This document shows positions 24,260-35,041 of a stretch of DNA of 64,000 nucleotides, piece after piece. Each line of letters begins with the position of its first letter. Position 1 is the first letter of the stretch. The stretch is from Harmothoe impar. Lineage: Eukaryota; Annelida; Polychaeta; Phyllodocida; Polynoidae. The stretch covers positions 40,710,650 through 40,774,649 of the forward strand of contig OX381715.1 of the NCBI GenBank assembly GCA_947462335.1. Direction: 5' to 3'. A program made the translations under genes and the position numbers. The notes under the pieces are model-generated. The model was not told where the DNA came from, made no database searches, and was given only the letters and a program-made list of their open reading frames with translations.

Positions 24260-24495
24260 CTCTTTAAGGATGGCATGTTGATAAAAACTCAATTTGTCTG
24301 CATGACCATGATGCACCAATGCAGTGCTGGTGAATCACTTGTGCCGACTCATTCCGGCCATTCAGGAGTATCTGAACCCCATAGGGTCGACATGATGCAT
24401 GAATGCAGCCCTGGCATATTACTCACCAGGGCTGCATTCATGTATGATGCCGGCCAAGGACATAGCACATTAAAGCACTATGCAGCCCTTAAAGG
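24260..24495. mobile_element. family A element
   Basis: CTCTTTAAGGATGGCATG at the left and GCAGCCCTTAAAGGAT at the right, with CACCAATGCAGTGCTGGTGA and GCATATTACTCACCAGGG inside. The 91-residue + strand frame (24254-24529) is a translation of the element. Confidence 0.8.
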
Positions 24496-24839
24496 ATTTA
24501 CATGGTCGCTACCCTCTGTCCCATGGTAGGGGGAGGCATTAGAAGGTGTTATTTCTCGTTTATTGGATTAATATTACCAGGCCTTTGTAATGTTTCCTAA
24601 TGAGAAAATGAATAATGTATTATGCCCTGGGGTTATCTCTGACTATAGTTGTACTGGGGGTTATTAAAATCACACGCATGGTGTTTATATCATATTCTGG
24701 TGTTGGCTCCTGCATACCCCTATGGTAGACATAATTAACCATATAAAGGGATTGAATTAATATTCATCATCTGAAAGTATCACATTTTAGTTTAGCAGTT
24801 AGTATCCATCCCAGATCGAGAAGCTTTTGGAGGGTCCTT

Positions 24840-25470
24840 GGGAAGGTAGCCTCTGAAACAGTGACTTTGAACACGAGCCTGCTGAACCAGGGCCCTTAGA
24901 ACAGGAGCCCCCTCAACCAGGGCCCTTTTGACAGGAGCCTCCTGAACCCAGGTCCTTGTGACAGGAGCCTCCTGAACTAGGCCCTTGAAACAGGAGCCTC
25001 CTGAACCCAGGTCCCTGGAACAGGAGCCCCCTCAACCAGGGCCTTGGAACAGAAGCCTCCTGAACCAGGGCCTTTGGAACAGGAGCCTCCTGAACCAGGC
25101 CCTTGAAACAGGAGCCTCCTGAACCAGGGTCCTTAGAACAGGAGCCTCCTGAACCAGGCCCTTGAAACAGGAGCCTCCTGAACCCAGGTCCCTGGAACAG
25201 GAGCCCCCTCAACCAGGGCCTTGGAATAGAAGCCTCCTGAACCAGGGCCCTTGGAACAGAAGCCTCCTGAACCAGGGTCCTTAGAACAGGAGCCTCCTGA
25301 ACCAGGGTCCTTAGAACAGGAGCCTCCTGAACCAGGCCCTTGAAACAGGAGCCTCCTGAACCAGGGTCCTTGGAACAGGAGCCCTTTAAAGTAGGGTCAT
25401 TGAAACAGGAGCCCCCGAACCAGGGCCTTGGAACAGCAGCCTCCTGAACCCGGGCCTTGGAGGTTGGAAG
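24840..25470. repeat. 30-bp minisatellite array, about 20 units
   Basis: A 28-30 bp unit built on GAACAGGAGCCTCCTGAACC followed by AGGGCCCTTG, with frequent one- or two-base length changes and substitutions. The 99-residue reverse-strand frame (24913-25212) is the array read through. Confidence 0.95.
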
Positions 25471-25754
25471 TGCTCAAAGGTTTCCAGAGTAGTATAGTCC
25501 CATACAGCACAACGTTATCAGGTTATTAGTTTATATATACCTGTCCATAAATGTATATTATATGGGCAACCTGCAGTTATTATGAAGCATAAATCCGATT
25601 AAAGTATATTGGGTTATAAATATATAAATCATTACCACGGTCTATAGCTATAGATATACATTATATTTCTGTAGATACTACTACTTCCTTAGAGTCAGTG
25701 ATAAAAGGTGGACCAGAAACCATGCATCATCAATATTATATTCATCTCCTTTAA

Positions 25755-25992
25755 CCCTTTATGGACGACCTGTTGCTAAAAGATGACATTTGTCGTCATG
25801 ATGCACCGATGCTGCTCCAGCGAGTAATTCACCAGTGCTATATTGGTGAATCGTACTAACCCTTTGAGAGTGTATTAAGCCTGTAGGGTCAGTGGGACGC
25901 ATGAATGCAGTCCAAGCAGTACCGGTAACTCACCAGGGCTGCATTCATGCATCAAGGCATGACGCAGTAGGCATGATGCCTCCCTTAAAGGG
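25755..25992. mobile_element. family A element
   Basis: TTAA at 25751-25754, then CCCTTTATGGACGACCTG; ends GCCTCCCTTAAAGGG followed by TTTTAA. CGAGTAATTCACCAGTG and GTAACTCACCAGGGCTGC mark the two inner palindromes. It runs in the opposite direction to the copy at 56990. Confidence 0.85.
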
Positions 25993-26477
25993 TTTTAATC
26001 TGTATTACACAAGATAAATCACCTCAATCAATCAGAATAGCATTGTATACCCATTAATCAAAACAAGAATTCCTGTTCTAACCTACCCACATTCGTTGAG
26101 TATAATACATCTATACATATTACCATTAAAACCATTAAACATCCTGTTTACTGGTTTCTAGATTATGACTTTACAGTTTGTATGGATAAGATTTAGAAGA
26201 GAGATAATTAGGTTGATTAATCATCTACAGAACATGTATCATATTTGAGTCTAGTTTAGGATGATGTATAGCTATCAGTGACTATGTTTAAAATATGCAT
26301 GTAAAAGGAATGATAGAAATGATATTGTGGCAGCTACGTTCAAGATTAACGTCACTAGCTTAGTAGGGTAATGGTCAGGACTTCTGATTGTGTTACAAAT
26401 CATTATCGAGTCTATACGGACTTTTCCAAATTAAAGTCAAAGAGAGGGAAGACTTGCAAAAGGTCCCAAGCATCGTG

Positions 26478-26500
26478 GTGTCATTTGTGAACGTCCCTAC
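26478..26500. mobile_element. solo end of the GGGAACATTCACAAATGACG family
   Basis: TGTCATTTGTGAACGTCCCT matches the right terminal repeat of the element at 8423-9312; no partner end lies nearby. Confidence 0.55.
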
Positions 26501-26501
26501 C

Positions 26502-26577
26502 CAGTGGGCACAGACTATTGAATCAAGGTCGACATTTGGTTGTCAACGTTGACTCTGTATTTTGTGCCCACTGGGTC
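26502..26577. mobile_element. 76-bp palindromic element with CCCAGTGGGCACA ends
   Basis: ACCCAGTGGGCACA on the left and TGTGCCCACTGGGT on the right are exact inverted repeats; an inner TCAACGTTGA adds a second short palindrome. A very short foldback element. Confidence 0.8.
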
Positions 26578-26891
26578 AATGTGCCCATGTAATGATGAAT
26601 CACTCTTGTATCTATTTGCGCTCGGTCTAAATAATACACACCACCACAACTCTGGATTTTATTACAGTATAAATTAAACTAATTTGATCAAGACAAGCAG
26701 TAATACCCCATGAATATGATAAAATAATTACTTACAAACCAATAACTAATATATAACCCATCTTTGTATATTTCTGATAAATTTGTCCTCTTATGTTATA
26801 ATCATTTCCCTGTTGGTATTATGTTAAATAAATGTATAAGAAAGATTAACTTATTATTTATGAATAAAGTATCCATCTCTTTACATTTCAG

Positions 26892-27041
26892 ATCACGGGA
26901 AACATCATCATCTTCATTACGGTTAACATCGCCGGGGTTTACATCCATGACCGCACGGAGCACGCTCAGCGCAAGGCCTTCACCGACACCCGCAGCTGTA
27001 TTGCTGCACGCCTAGAGATGGAGGACGAGAACCAGAAACTG
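26892..27041 (+). CDS. ADCY1: adenylate cyclase exon: last TM helix and linker into C1
   Basis: A 150-bp exon (50 codons, phase 0 at both ends) preceded by TTTACATTTCAG and followed by the donor GTCAGT. It encodes the end of a hydrophobic helix (GNIIIFITVNIAGVYI) and then the charged linker with TEHAQRKAF, TRSCIAARL and LEMEDENQKL, which precedes the first cyclase domain in membrane adenylate cyclases. The protein would make cyclic AMP from ATP at the plasma membrane under G-protein and, if type I as the linker suggests, Ca2+/calmodulin control. GC content is well above the surrounding intron. Exons for the N-terminus and the earlier TM helices are not visible in the preceding 26.9 kb. The subtype rests on remembered resemblance to ADCY1 and rutabaga, not on a search. 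Confidence 0.93.
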
Positions 27042-27605
27042 GTCAGTCATTAATACAAAGACAAAGGTCAACGACATTTGAATGTAGGCAGTTGACCTTT
27101 GTATTTATTTTCTTCTTTTACAATATAAGTCGAAGGAAACACAGTATCAATTATTTGTTCAGCGGCGTTTTACTATGTCTTGTCGATGTCAGCATTTTGG
27201 TTATCATTCTGTGATATTACAGTAGATCAGGTCATATGACAACGGTTGCCCACCAACAGCCAATAGTTGCTTATACTCAATCTGGGACCTGCCCCCCCCC
27301 CTCCCCCACCCGAGTGTGAGGTCACATGGGTAATATCAATTAAACGTTAAATAATACATAAGAATCATTTACTGGCAATGTCAACACACCTTCTATCATT
27401 CTGGTTACTACATTTACCACTACACTGTAAGAAGTAAGTAGTGTTCCTGTACACCAAATACTGGGGGCCACTTTGGTTCCAGTAGATTGTGCTGTAGACC
27501 TACAGCAAGTGAGCTTTTGTATATTTACAGCACTATGTACTGTATAGGGACAGCAGAATCTTCTGTTACTGTACAGCAAAATTGATTGTAAATCATAGTC
27601 TAAAG

Positions 27606-27800
27606 GTCCTGGGTTCACCTCCCAGTGCTGGTGATATTTTTAACCATCCATGTGAGGGAAAAACGAAATTTAGGTGGATGTAGTTCAAACACTAGCAGTG
27701 GCTCCACCAAGGATCGAACTCACCACCTGTGGTGTTGGAGACAGGCGCTGATCCGTTACGCCACAGAGCCGGTGTCACAAACATTCATATTGGGATATAT
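27606..27800 (-). mobile_element. tRNA-derived SINE-like repeat, copy 1
   Basis: Reverse complement of 27700-27770 gives a tRNA-like 71-mer. The acceptor ends GGCTCTG and TGGAGCC pair, GTGGCGTAACGG is A-box-like, and GAGTTCGATCC is B-box-like. The anticodon arm has a ten-base loop and the T arm is imperfect, so it is not a working tRNA gene. A 3' tail follows toward 27606, containing TTTTTCCCTCACATGG and GAACCCAGG on the minus strand. Confidence 0.7.
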
Positions 27801-27841
27801 CTCTGCTCTACTTCTCAACTAATAAATAATAATTTGTAAAA

Positions 27842-28036
27842 GTCTGGGGTTCGCCTCCCGGTGCTGGTGATATTTTTAATCATCCATGTGAGGGAAAAAC
27901 GAATTTTAGGTGGATGGAGGTGAAACAAGAGAAGTGGCTCCACCAAGGATTGAACTCATCACCTGTGGTGTTGGAGACAGGTGCTGATCTATTGCGCCAC
28001 AGAGCCAGTGTTACAAATGGTCATATTGGGAAATAA
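27842..28036 (-). mobile_element. tRNA-derived SINE-like repeat, copy 2
   Basis: Same structure as copy 1 and offset by 236 bp, with the tRNA-like part at 27936-28006. Differences include ATCTATTGCGCC for ATCCGTTACGCC. The two copies lie in tandem in the same direction, so the pair may have arisen by one local duplication. Confidence 0.7.
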
Positions 28037-28411
28037 GCTACCTCTGCCATGTCTGTATTAAATGAGCTACAGCCTTGTTGCTAAAGATCCCTGATGACAG
28101 GTGGCTAGACCTAGGATGGATCCCACGACCTCTCGTGTACATATTACAGGGAAAAGTACTGTAGATCTACAAGTCACTACCGTAACCTGCATCTACAGTA
28201 ACAGAATTGTACATGTACAGTAGAATTTGCTGTATTATTATTTACAGCTAAAGTACTGTACATTTACATCGAATTTTGCTGTTCACGAACAACAAAAACC
28301 TTTTACAGTGTAGTTTTAAAGCCAATCCATCAAGAAAGCTATGTCTCCATATATTCCAGGAGTGTCTGTTGCAAGGTGTATTGCGGTAAACGTGGTATCA
28401 TACTGCCATCT

Positions 28412-28537
28412 TGAGTGTATCAACCCCATAGGGTCGGCATGATACTTGAGTGCAGCACTAATATTCGCCAGGGCTGAACGCATCATGACGACAAAGGCAT
28501 GATGCATTAGGGTAATATGCCGTCCGTAAAGTGTTAA
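28412..28537. mobile_element. family A fragment next to a cyclase exon
   Basis: GAGTGTATCAACCCCATAGG, CGGCATGATACTTGAGTGC, GGCATGATGCATTAGGG and GCCGTCCGTAAAGTGTTAA form the second half of a family A copy. It ends about 54 bp before the exon beginning at 28591, close to the polypyrimidine tract. Confidence 0.75.
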
Positions 28538-28590
28538 AAATGTATGTGTCTAACATGAGTATATTTAAGCCATGTTTGCCCCTTTTCCAG

Positions 28591-28709
28591 GAGCGGCTGT
28601 TGCTGAGTGTACTCCCCCAGCACGTGGCCCTGGAGCTGAAGAACGACCTGGTGACCCCCCACGAGGGCCTCCTACAGAAGATCTACATCCAGCGGCATGA
28701 GAGTGTCAG
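28591..28709 (+). CDS. ADCY1: adenylate cyclase exon: helix before C1a and start of C1a
   Basis: A 119-bp exon (39 codons plus two bases) after the acceptor CCCCTTTTCCAG and before the donor GTAAGC. It encodes [20 protein letters not shown], the family signature helix leading into C1a, and ends IYIQRHESV. The last two bases (AG) join the first base (C) of the next exon to make serine, giving the family phrase [11 protein letters not shown] across the junction. The intron before it is 1,549 bp and holds the SINE-bearing element at 27422-28312; the one after is about 15.95 kb. Confidence 0.95.
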
Positions 28710-28882
28710 GTAAGCCGCACCCTATGTATAAACCATGCTAGTAATGTGGATAGGCTATATCACTCAACTTATACCCCTCCCAGCCTATCTAAATGGTGGA
28801 GTACCTGTCCAGGCGCCACTCAGCCTCGAGCTCCAGCTCCATTTTCTGCCACAAGGGCTACAAAAAGGACTGGACAAACTGC

Positions 28883-28961
28883 TATATGTGACATGTACTG
28901 GGAAAGTGAACCTTAGTGCACGCTGCACTAAGATCCCTTTTCGCAGATCGTGTCACATATA
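28883..28961 (+). other. 79-nt imperfect hairpin in intron, miRNA-precursor-like
   Basis: The outer arms TATATGTGACA and TGTCACATATA pair exactly, and the inner arms CTTAGTGCA and TGCACTAAG pair around a three-base loop, with small bulges between. It begins about 170 bp after the exon ending at 28709. It could be a microRNA precursor or simply a tiny foldback transposon; the sequence alone cannot decide. Confidence 0.5.
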
Positions 28962-28975
28962 TTGATTGGTCCTGA

Positions 28976-29050
28976 AAGGCGCACTGAGTTGAGGACCTAA
29001 CCCTGCCGAGTTTTGTATGCAAATGACGTCGTGGGTTCAGTGCGCCTTGA
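28976..29050. mobile_element. 75-bp foldback element with AAGGCGCACTGA ends
   Basis: AAGGCGCACTGAGTTGAGGA at the left is matched by TCAGTGCGCCTT at the right. Very short, non-coding, directly downstream of the hairpin at 28883-28961. Confidence 0.65.
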
Positions 29051-29073
29051 AGACAAATTTGTCAAATAAGTTT

Positions 29074-29869
29074 AAGGTTGATCGCTACTCATTGAATATG
29101 GACCCCTGCGCAGCTCTCTGCGCATATAGCATCAAACTGTCAGAATGGGCCAATATTGGCAAACTCGATACATATACATGCATCCTAATCCATATCCAGA
29201 AATTGGACAATTCCGAGCAAAATTGAGCATTTTATTGCACTTTACGTATTTGATATATTTGGATCCAGTGATATTAATTTTGCTATTTTTAACATGAATT
29301 AGAATAGTGTAAATTATTTACCAATAAATCAACTTTGAGATCGATAAAGATCTCATCACTGTGCTTAACAACCAAGGGCATATACATTTTTTACCCTGAT
29401 CCTTGGACTTTTGCCCATTATTTTGGCTTTTAAATATGAGATTTATACAGTTTTTGTTCTAGTTTTTAACTTCAAAGGCCCAAAACCCTAAAATTATACA
29501 TGGGACCCCCTATCAAATTTAATTAACCGTCCTAAAACCACCACTTTTTTTCACAAAAGGGTTCTTTTTGGACCATAATTATATTTTTTCCTATTTGGGG
29601 ACACAATATAGGGTTATTGATTTAAAATATAACGTTGATGTGGGCAGTGGTTTACTAAAAAAAAAATCGTGAAAATTTCACAATTTCTGTGGTATTTTTT
29701 GCCAAATATAGAAAAAACTTCTTCTTTGTTTTTATATCTGTAGTAAAAAAAAGTAGCTTGGGACCCCCCCTATTTTTTTACATTTTCCATTTCTTAATGA
29801 TCTAAACTACCCTGAGGCAAAAAATTAGGAAATTTTATGTATGAAAAGTTAAGAGTAGCGATCAACCTT
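29074..29869. mobile_element. family C element, 0.8 kb
   Basis: The left end AAGGTTGATCGCTACTCATT is matched by AGAGTAGCGATCAACCTT. The AT-rich inside shares GTAGCTTGGGACCCCCCC and CCTATCAAATTTAATT-type phrases with other copies. Non-coding. Confidence 0.85.
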
Positions 29870-30079
29870 TGGCCAGACTCTACTATTATAGAGAGACCAA
29901 GCTCTACTCTAATTGTCGCTGTAGGCTGTGTTTCACTGGACCTCTTTGACCGGCAAGCATAAAAAAGGGCTGAAATGGGGGCTATGTAGACAGAAAGCTA
30001 ATGCATATTTTAACATTATGTATTACTAATTTTCGATTCGGTTATAATTATAAGCCTCTTGACAATTGACGATCAGAGA

Positions 30080-30192
30080 GGTCTACTCACCGGGCTGAAT
30101 GCATTCATCATGCCGACCATTCGGGAGTCTTATCAACCCCATAGAGTATGCATGGTGCCTGAATACAGCCATTATGCAGCCCTTTAAGGGTT
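30080..30192. mobile_element. family A fragment
   Basis: TCATCATGCCGACCATTCGG, TATCAACCCCATAGAG, CATGGTGCCTGAATACAGCC and GCAGCCCTTTAAGGGTTAA. Middle part deleted. Confidence 0.6.
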
Positions 30193-30717
30193 AAAGACAG
30201 CTGCTAGGGGCTGGGAGGTTTTGATGTTAATTATATAAACTGATCTTTTTCTTATAACTCTGGATTATGTTACCTTGATATATTACTAAGCAGAAAGTTC
30301 ATTGGTTGGACTAGTCTTATTGACAGTTTGATTAGATCAAATGATAGCAAATATTATGGCTGGCATCATTTGTTTTTATGTGAAGCATAGCATAATCCAT
30401 GATTTTAGCTTTATGTCTCTCACATAGATATCCATGTGATTATCGTAAAATATATCGTACCCAAATCACTATAATAAACCAATAGAGGAAGAAAATAAGG
30501 GTACCCCCCCCGGTGGAACCCGACTAATATAAAAATATTTGAAAATATTTTTTTCACGAAAAACTTTCAAATTATTTTTAAAAAGACCAGGAAGAACCCT
30601 CACCATGTAGGGATGTAAATTAAGTGGACATCTGAGAATTAGGTAATACTGACTTTTGCCACCAAGTGTCTTTTGTGTACCCACCCGCATTTCACTTTAA
30701 ATAGAACCATGGGAGAA

Positions 30718-31850
30718 CTGGAAGGTTTTTCTCTTTTTTTAAAGAACTCGCTTATAAACGATTTTCACCAGCTAAAGGACAAGAGAATTCGTTTAGAAAA
30801 TTTGTGATTTGTATTTCTGAGCACATATTCTTTAGGTGATCGTTTCTGCACCCATAAACGAAAACGAATTTGAAGGGTCATTAGAGAATTTGTTCAGGAA
30901 ATTCGTTTGAAACTGCTTGTATAGGCAATTAGTTTATCACCTGTCCTAATTACAAAAATATACAAAAACCAGTCTACATTCCGGAAAATACACAGGGAAT
31001 TCCCTTAGTGATGTCATACCTTTTCGTTGTAGGAGGGAAGGATACATACGTTCCTATACAAGGGTGTAAGAACAGTAAGGACCACATCACGAGCAGACCA
31101 AGAAATTTTAAATAGGTGGGGGTCCGGGGGGGGGACCAAACACAATTACCAAAAGGTTTGAAATATCATAAGACAAATCTAAATTATATCCTAAAAAAGA
31201 GGTAGTGGTCCCCCCCCCCTAGACCTGCCCCATCATATTTCTCCACAGCTGAGACCACCCCCGATCATTTGTTACCCTCATTTGCTGTGGGGAGGTGGGG
31301 GGGGGGGGGGGGTGATGACCACCTCCCTGACAAGGCCACACTGCCTTGTAGTCCAGGCATAACGATTTTATGTAACAAACTTCCTCACCTGACAATCCTG
31401 CGAATGAGGAACGAGGAAAGGGGACATTGATAAAAAATAAAATGTCTTTATTTTCATTTGACAAATTTCATTTATTGTATACATGTGTATTTTATTCCAC
31501 ATCGTGTTATTATGGAAAATAAAATTATTTTGCTTCAATCCTTTTCATTAGAGTCAACCGTTTTGATCTTAGTAGGACCTTGGACCCTCCTACTAAATAT
31601 CCCCTCTGAAATGCAATTTGTCCTATAACGACTTCTTCAGACTCAACGAATTTACTAAAAAAATCTCCCAACGTTTTCTCTAATCTCCATTTAGAAACAC
31701 TATTTTATTTTACCTGTAACGATTTTATTTGAGATTTTTCCAACGTGTTCTTTAAACACAAACGACTTCTTTCCTCCCTAATAGAAGTACAATATGCCTA
31801 ACGCACTTCCTTACACCAATCATTTAAAAAAGAGAAAAACCTTCCAGCTA
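30718..31850. mobile_element. 1.1-kb element with CTGGAAGGTTTTTCTCTTTT ends
   Basis: The left end CTGGAAGGTTTTTCTCTTTT is matched by AAAAGAGAAAAACCTTCCAG on the right. The flanking arms (30750-30960 and 31600-31800) carry many loose copies of AAACGAATT or its complement, the pattern of repeated protein-binding sites near transposon ends. The middle (about 31095-31320) has poly-G and poly-C runs. No protein recognised. Confidence 0.8.
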
Positions 31851-32416
31851 TATTAGAAATTTGAGCTGAGAGGGTTTTGGATACAGTCGATAGTCCAAGC
31901 AAAAAATAATAGGTTTTGACCTCAAACAAATTGAAACAAAACGTTTTTTGCCACAATGCATTTCCAGGATGTTCATAGGTTGACATACTAAAAGTCGTAA
32001 ACAACCTAGTTATTAAGGGGGCCGATTATATTAAGCAAAAAGGTAGTCCAGATAATAGTAAATCTCTGAGCTATTGGTGAGGCTGACAAAAGCTGTCTAT
32101 ATTTGATCTATGAGATGGCAAAGGAAGTTTCTTCTATATGGTATATATAGATTTTAGCTGCAATCCTCAGGGGTTTATAGGAGGACTCCCAATTAGCTGT
32201 GCGTCTGTGCTGTGTGGTGCAATGTCAGAGAGTGGTGAATGTTGACCACACAGCAGATGTTATGGAGTGCTACTCCCTCTTGGCAGGAGTATTTGAGAAA
32301 CGATCCTTACCCACATACCTCCCACCCACCCCGACCCCGGCAGCAGACAGCCAATTGCCCTGCTGTGCACCCCGCCCATGATGAAGGATGGCGTCTGGCG
32401 CGTCTGGGCTATTTAA

Positions 32417-32633
32417 CCCTTTAAGGATAGCATGATGCATTAATGCATCGTGACCTTGGTCGTCATGATGCATGAATGCAGCCCTGGCGGGTAACTGGGC
32501 AGAGCTGCATTCATGCCGACCCTATGGGGTTGAGAGATTCCTGAAGGGTTAGCATGATGTATTAATGCATCACCTGCGAGTTACTTGCCGGAGCTGAATT
32601 AGTGCATCAGGAAGACATGCCGTCCTTAAAGGG
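32417..32633. mobile_element. family A element (first of a back-to-back pair)
   Basis: TTAA at 32413-32416, CCCTTTAAGGATAGCATGAT at the left end and CATGCCGTCCTTAAAGGG at the right, then TTAA at 32634-32637. Inner palindromes at GGCGGGTAACTGGG (eroded) and TGCGAGTTACTTGCCGG. Confidence 0.9.
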
Positions 32634-32637
32634 TTAA

Positions 32638-32865
32638 CCCTTTAGCAACACCATTATACTACAATGCTACATGTATATATATGTTGTCATTCTGTACACA
32701 GATGGAGAACTTGCGAATAATTTGCGAGTGCGGCATTGGCACATCAAACCTGCCCTTTGAGAGTGTATCAACCGTGCAGGTTTGGTATGATACATGATTT
32801 AGTGCATGATACACTGTTGAGTCACTGGTACTGCATCCATGCATCATAATGTTGCCATTAGTTGG
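32638..32865. mobile_element. family A element (second of the pair), diverged
   Basis: Begins CCCTTTAGCAACACCATTAT immediately after the TTAA that closes the previous copy, and ends GTTGCCATTAGTTGG before TTAA at 32866-32869. CCTTTGAGAGTGTATCAACC and ATGATACATGATTTAGTGC follow family order. It is clearly older than its neighbour. Confidence 0.75.
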
Positions 32866-33082
32866 TTAATAGACTACTTACAACTGGCAGCCGCTGAGGA
32901 TTCCTACAGAGAATTCCCATTGGCATACTATGAGAGGCAATTGCTGTAGTATGAGAAGAAGTAATGAATAGAATTCGCTCAAAAGGGAAATTGTAGATTG
33001 GTTCGCAAGTGTTGTCTAATTTCTATAGGGTAGTGCTTTCCTGGAACGTTCATCTATAGAGACATTTGTCAGAAGAGGGTGT

Positions 33083-33653
33083 AGTCTCAACATCAGACCA
33101 ATGTTGCGCCAGCCCGATAGAGGGCGTGTGGGGCGTCTTACATAGGTCTGACTGGGTGCATGACAGCGCCGCCGCACAGGACGCAGAAGAACCTCAGTAC
33201 TTAAGAGTTTAATCTTATAAACAATGGCAGTTTGGGGTGTTCTACTAGTGTCATATTGATGGCATTGAAACCGAGTGAACTCCATGACATAATTAAGCTA
33301 TGTTTCAAATGGCGTCAATATGACACAAGAGGAAAGGGAGAAAATGGACATTTCCCTTCTATGAGCGATAATGGATCCATCCTCCATAGGCCGCCAATGT
33401 CGTTACGCACATGGCAATCCGATGACAGCGGTCTGTTTACAAATTGAGTATCATTATCCTGTATCATTTTTCGAAATGCTAACACAAGTTTACTCCCATA
33501 TTTTATATTGTGAGTGTCTTTCCGATTTAAAGTGAAAAATTGTAGAGAAAACCTTCTAAATTGGGTGTGGTTTCGACCCCACAGTCAGACCTATGTAAGA
33601 CGCCCCACACGCCCTCTATCGGGCTGGCGCAACATTGGTCTGATGTTGAGACT
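33083..33653. repeat. long perfect inverted repeat with a nested hairpin
   Basis: The arms 33083-33154 and 33582-33653 are exact reverse complements over 72 bases (AGTCTCAACATCAGACCAAT at the left; ATTGGTCTGATGTTGAGACT at the right). Between them, GTGTCATATTGATGGCATTG (33249) and its near complement CAAATGGCGTCAATATGACAC (33304-33324) form a second foldback. Beyond the perfect arms the match continues weakly. It is non-coding; the frames at 33016-33285, 33514-33696 and 33527-33730 are readings of the arms. Confidence 0.9.
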
Positions 33654-33670
33654 AAAGAGGGTGAAGCATT

Positions 33671-34732
33671 ATAATGATTATAGAAATGGAGCATAGATAT
33701 AGATTTTGTATTAGTATAGAAAATGGGCATCAGGGCTCTCTTGCTGAGTTATGGGCAGAATGACCTGGGAAACTCTCTGAACTGCCAACTGTATGGAGCT
33801 TTTCTTTTTCCAATTCTGAAAATAGAAATTTGTAGGATGATTTCCAGGAGAGGTAAGGCTGGAGCATTACCAGGGGGGTTTACTCTGCAATATATTGGAT
33901 AACCATTTCAGCGGGACTCTCAAACGCAGTGGCGGTCAAATTCTATTGCAACCCAAAAGATGGGGGCAGTTAGATCTTATTTAACCCTGATAGGTAGAGC
34001 TATTAATCAGAACCTCAAATCTAGTAGGTTATTCTGCAGAAGAAAAATTAATTACTTTGGCTTGCAATAGCATACAACGATGAAAGTCTTCAAGTTTTTC
34101 CCTGAAATCAAGTGGGTTCTTTTTCAATCACTAAAGATATAATCAGGGTATTCAGTGTAGACCCTCTGAGGATATATTTGATATTTTTCTCAATATAAAC
34201 TCAATCAAAATATGTTGTGTGCATAATCCTATTATAAACAGCAGAATCATAACTGAATTACACCCACGTCCACCTGCACATACATTTACAGGCTCCACCA
34301 CACTGATCTCAATGTCAGGTTTTTCTCTGACAATCTCAAGTTAACTTGAGAAAGCTGGAAGCACACTCTTCTCTAAAGTTCTGTGCATTTACACTTTACA
34401 TGAGGCTTAGTCACTAGAATCAAGTTGCTATGCATGGAGAGTGTGTGGACAGATTTCTCGTTCTCCTCAGCAGGAGATAACATCCACGACCAAATGGACA
34501 TGACAATCATACTAAATCTGTCTGAACTTAGTCTTTTACAATGTAGATATGAGGTATCTTATATCTTAAAGTGTTTTTTTTACATAGTCGGCTTTCATGA
34601 CTGAGCATCTTCAGTGGTTGTACACACATTAAGCCCTGGAATAACAGGGGCGGTGGGTTGGAGTGGAGCATTCCATTCACAGCTTAAATCTTAATGCATA
34701 GGGCAGTTAAATCTCCCAACATCTAGGGGGTG
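33671..34732. other. intronic DNA without recognised features
   Basis: AT-rich, no coding signal or repeat structure that I could identify. Confidence 0.4.
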
Positions 34733-35041
34733 GGGAATACCTCAGGTGGTAGGGCGTTGGACTCGGACATACAAGGTTATGCGATTGAGACTCAGTAGCG
34801 CCCTGCTGTTCGACGTTACAACCTCCCCCTGCTGAGGTAGACATACACCATATCAAAGGCCTGTCCATCTCATACTATGCAGCATTTAATGTGTGATGTT
34901 AAAGAGCCACTGCTTCAGTAAAAGTGTGGGGGCATGCTTTTTACCTTAGATCACCTCATAAATTCTGATAACCATCACCACCCTTGCAATGACCATAGCT
35001 GTTAATTAGGGCGTAAAGCAACCCAACAAACAACCAACCCA
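34733..35041 (+). mobile_element. tRNA-derived SINE-like element
   Basis: The head AATACCTCAGGTGGTAGGGC, GTTGGACTCGG and CGATTGAGACTC resembles a tRNA with an A-box and a weak B-box. A body of about 230 bp follows and ends with AGGGCGTAAAGCAACCCAAC and a CAAC-rich tail (ACAAACAACCAACCC). This layout is usual for animal SINEs. Confidence 0.65.

Larger units (their letters stand above)
27422..28312. mobile_element. family E element carrying two SINE-like inserts
   Basis: The left end CACTGTAAGAAGTAAG (preceded by TA) and right end CCTTTTACAGTG (followed by TA) are inverted repeats. Arms rich in CTGTA/TACAG words (GCTGTAGACCTACAGC, GTACATGTACAGTAG) flank a middle that holds two tRNA-derived repeats. 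The same arms occur at 35455-35560, 36170-36225 and 47877-48012. Confidence 0.75.

Noticed and set aside
27700..28006. Two functional tRNA genes
   Set aside because: The acceptor stem pairs, but the anticodon loop is too long and the T arm is imperfect. Both copies continue into a shared tail, as in SINEs.
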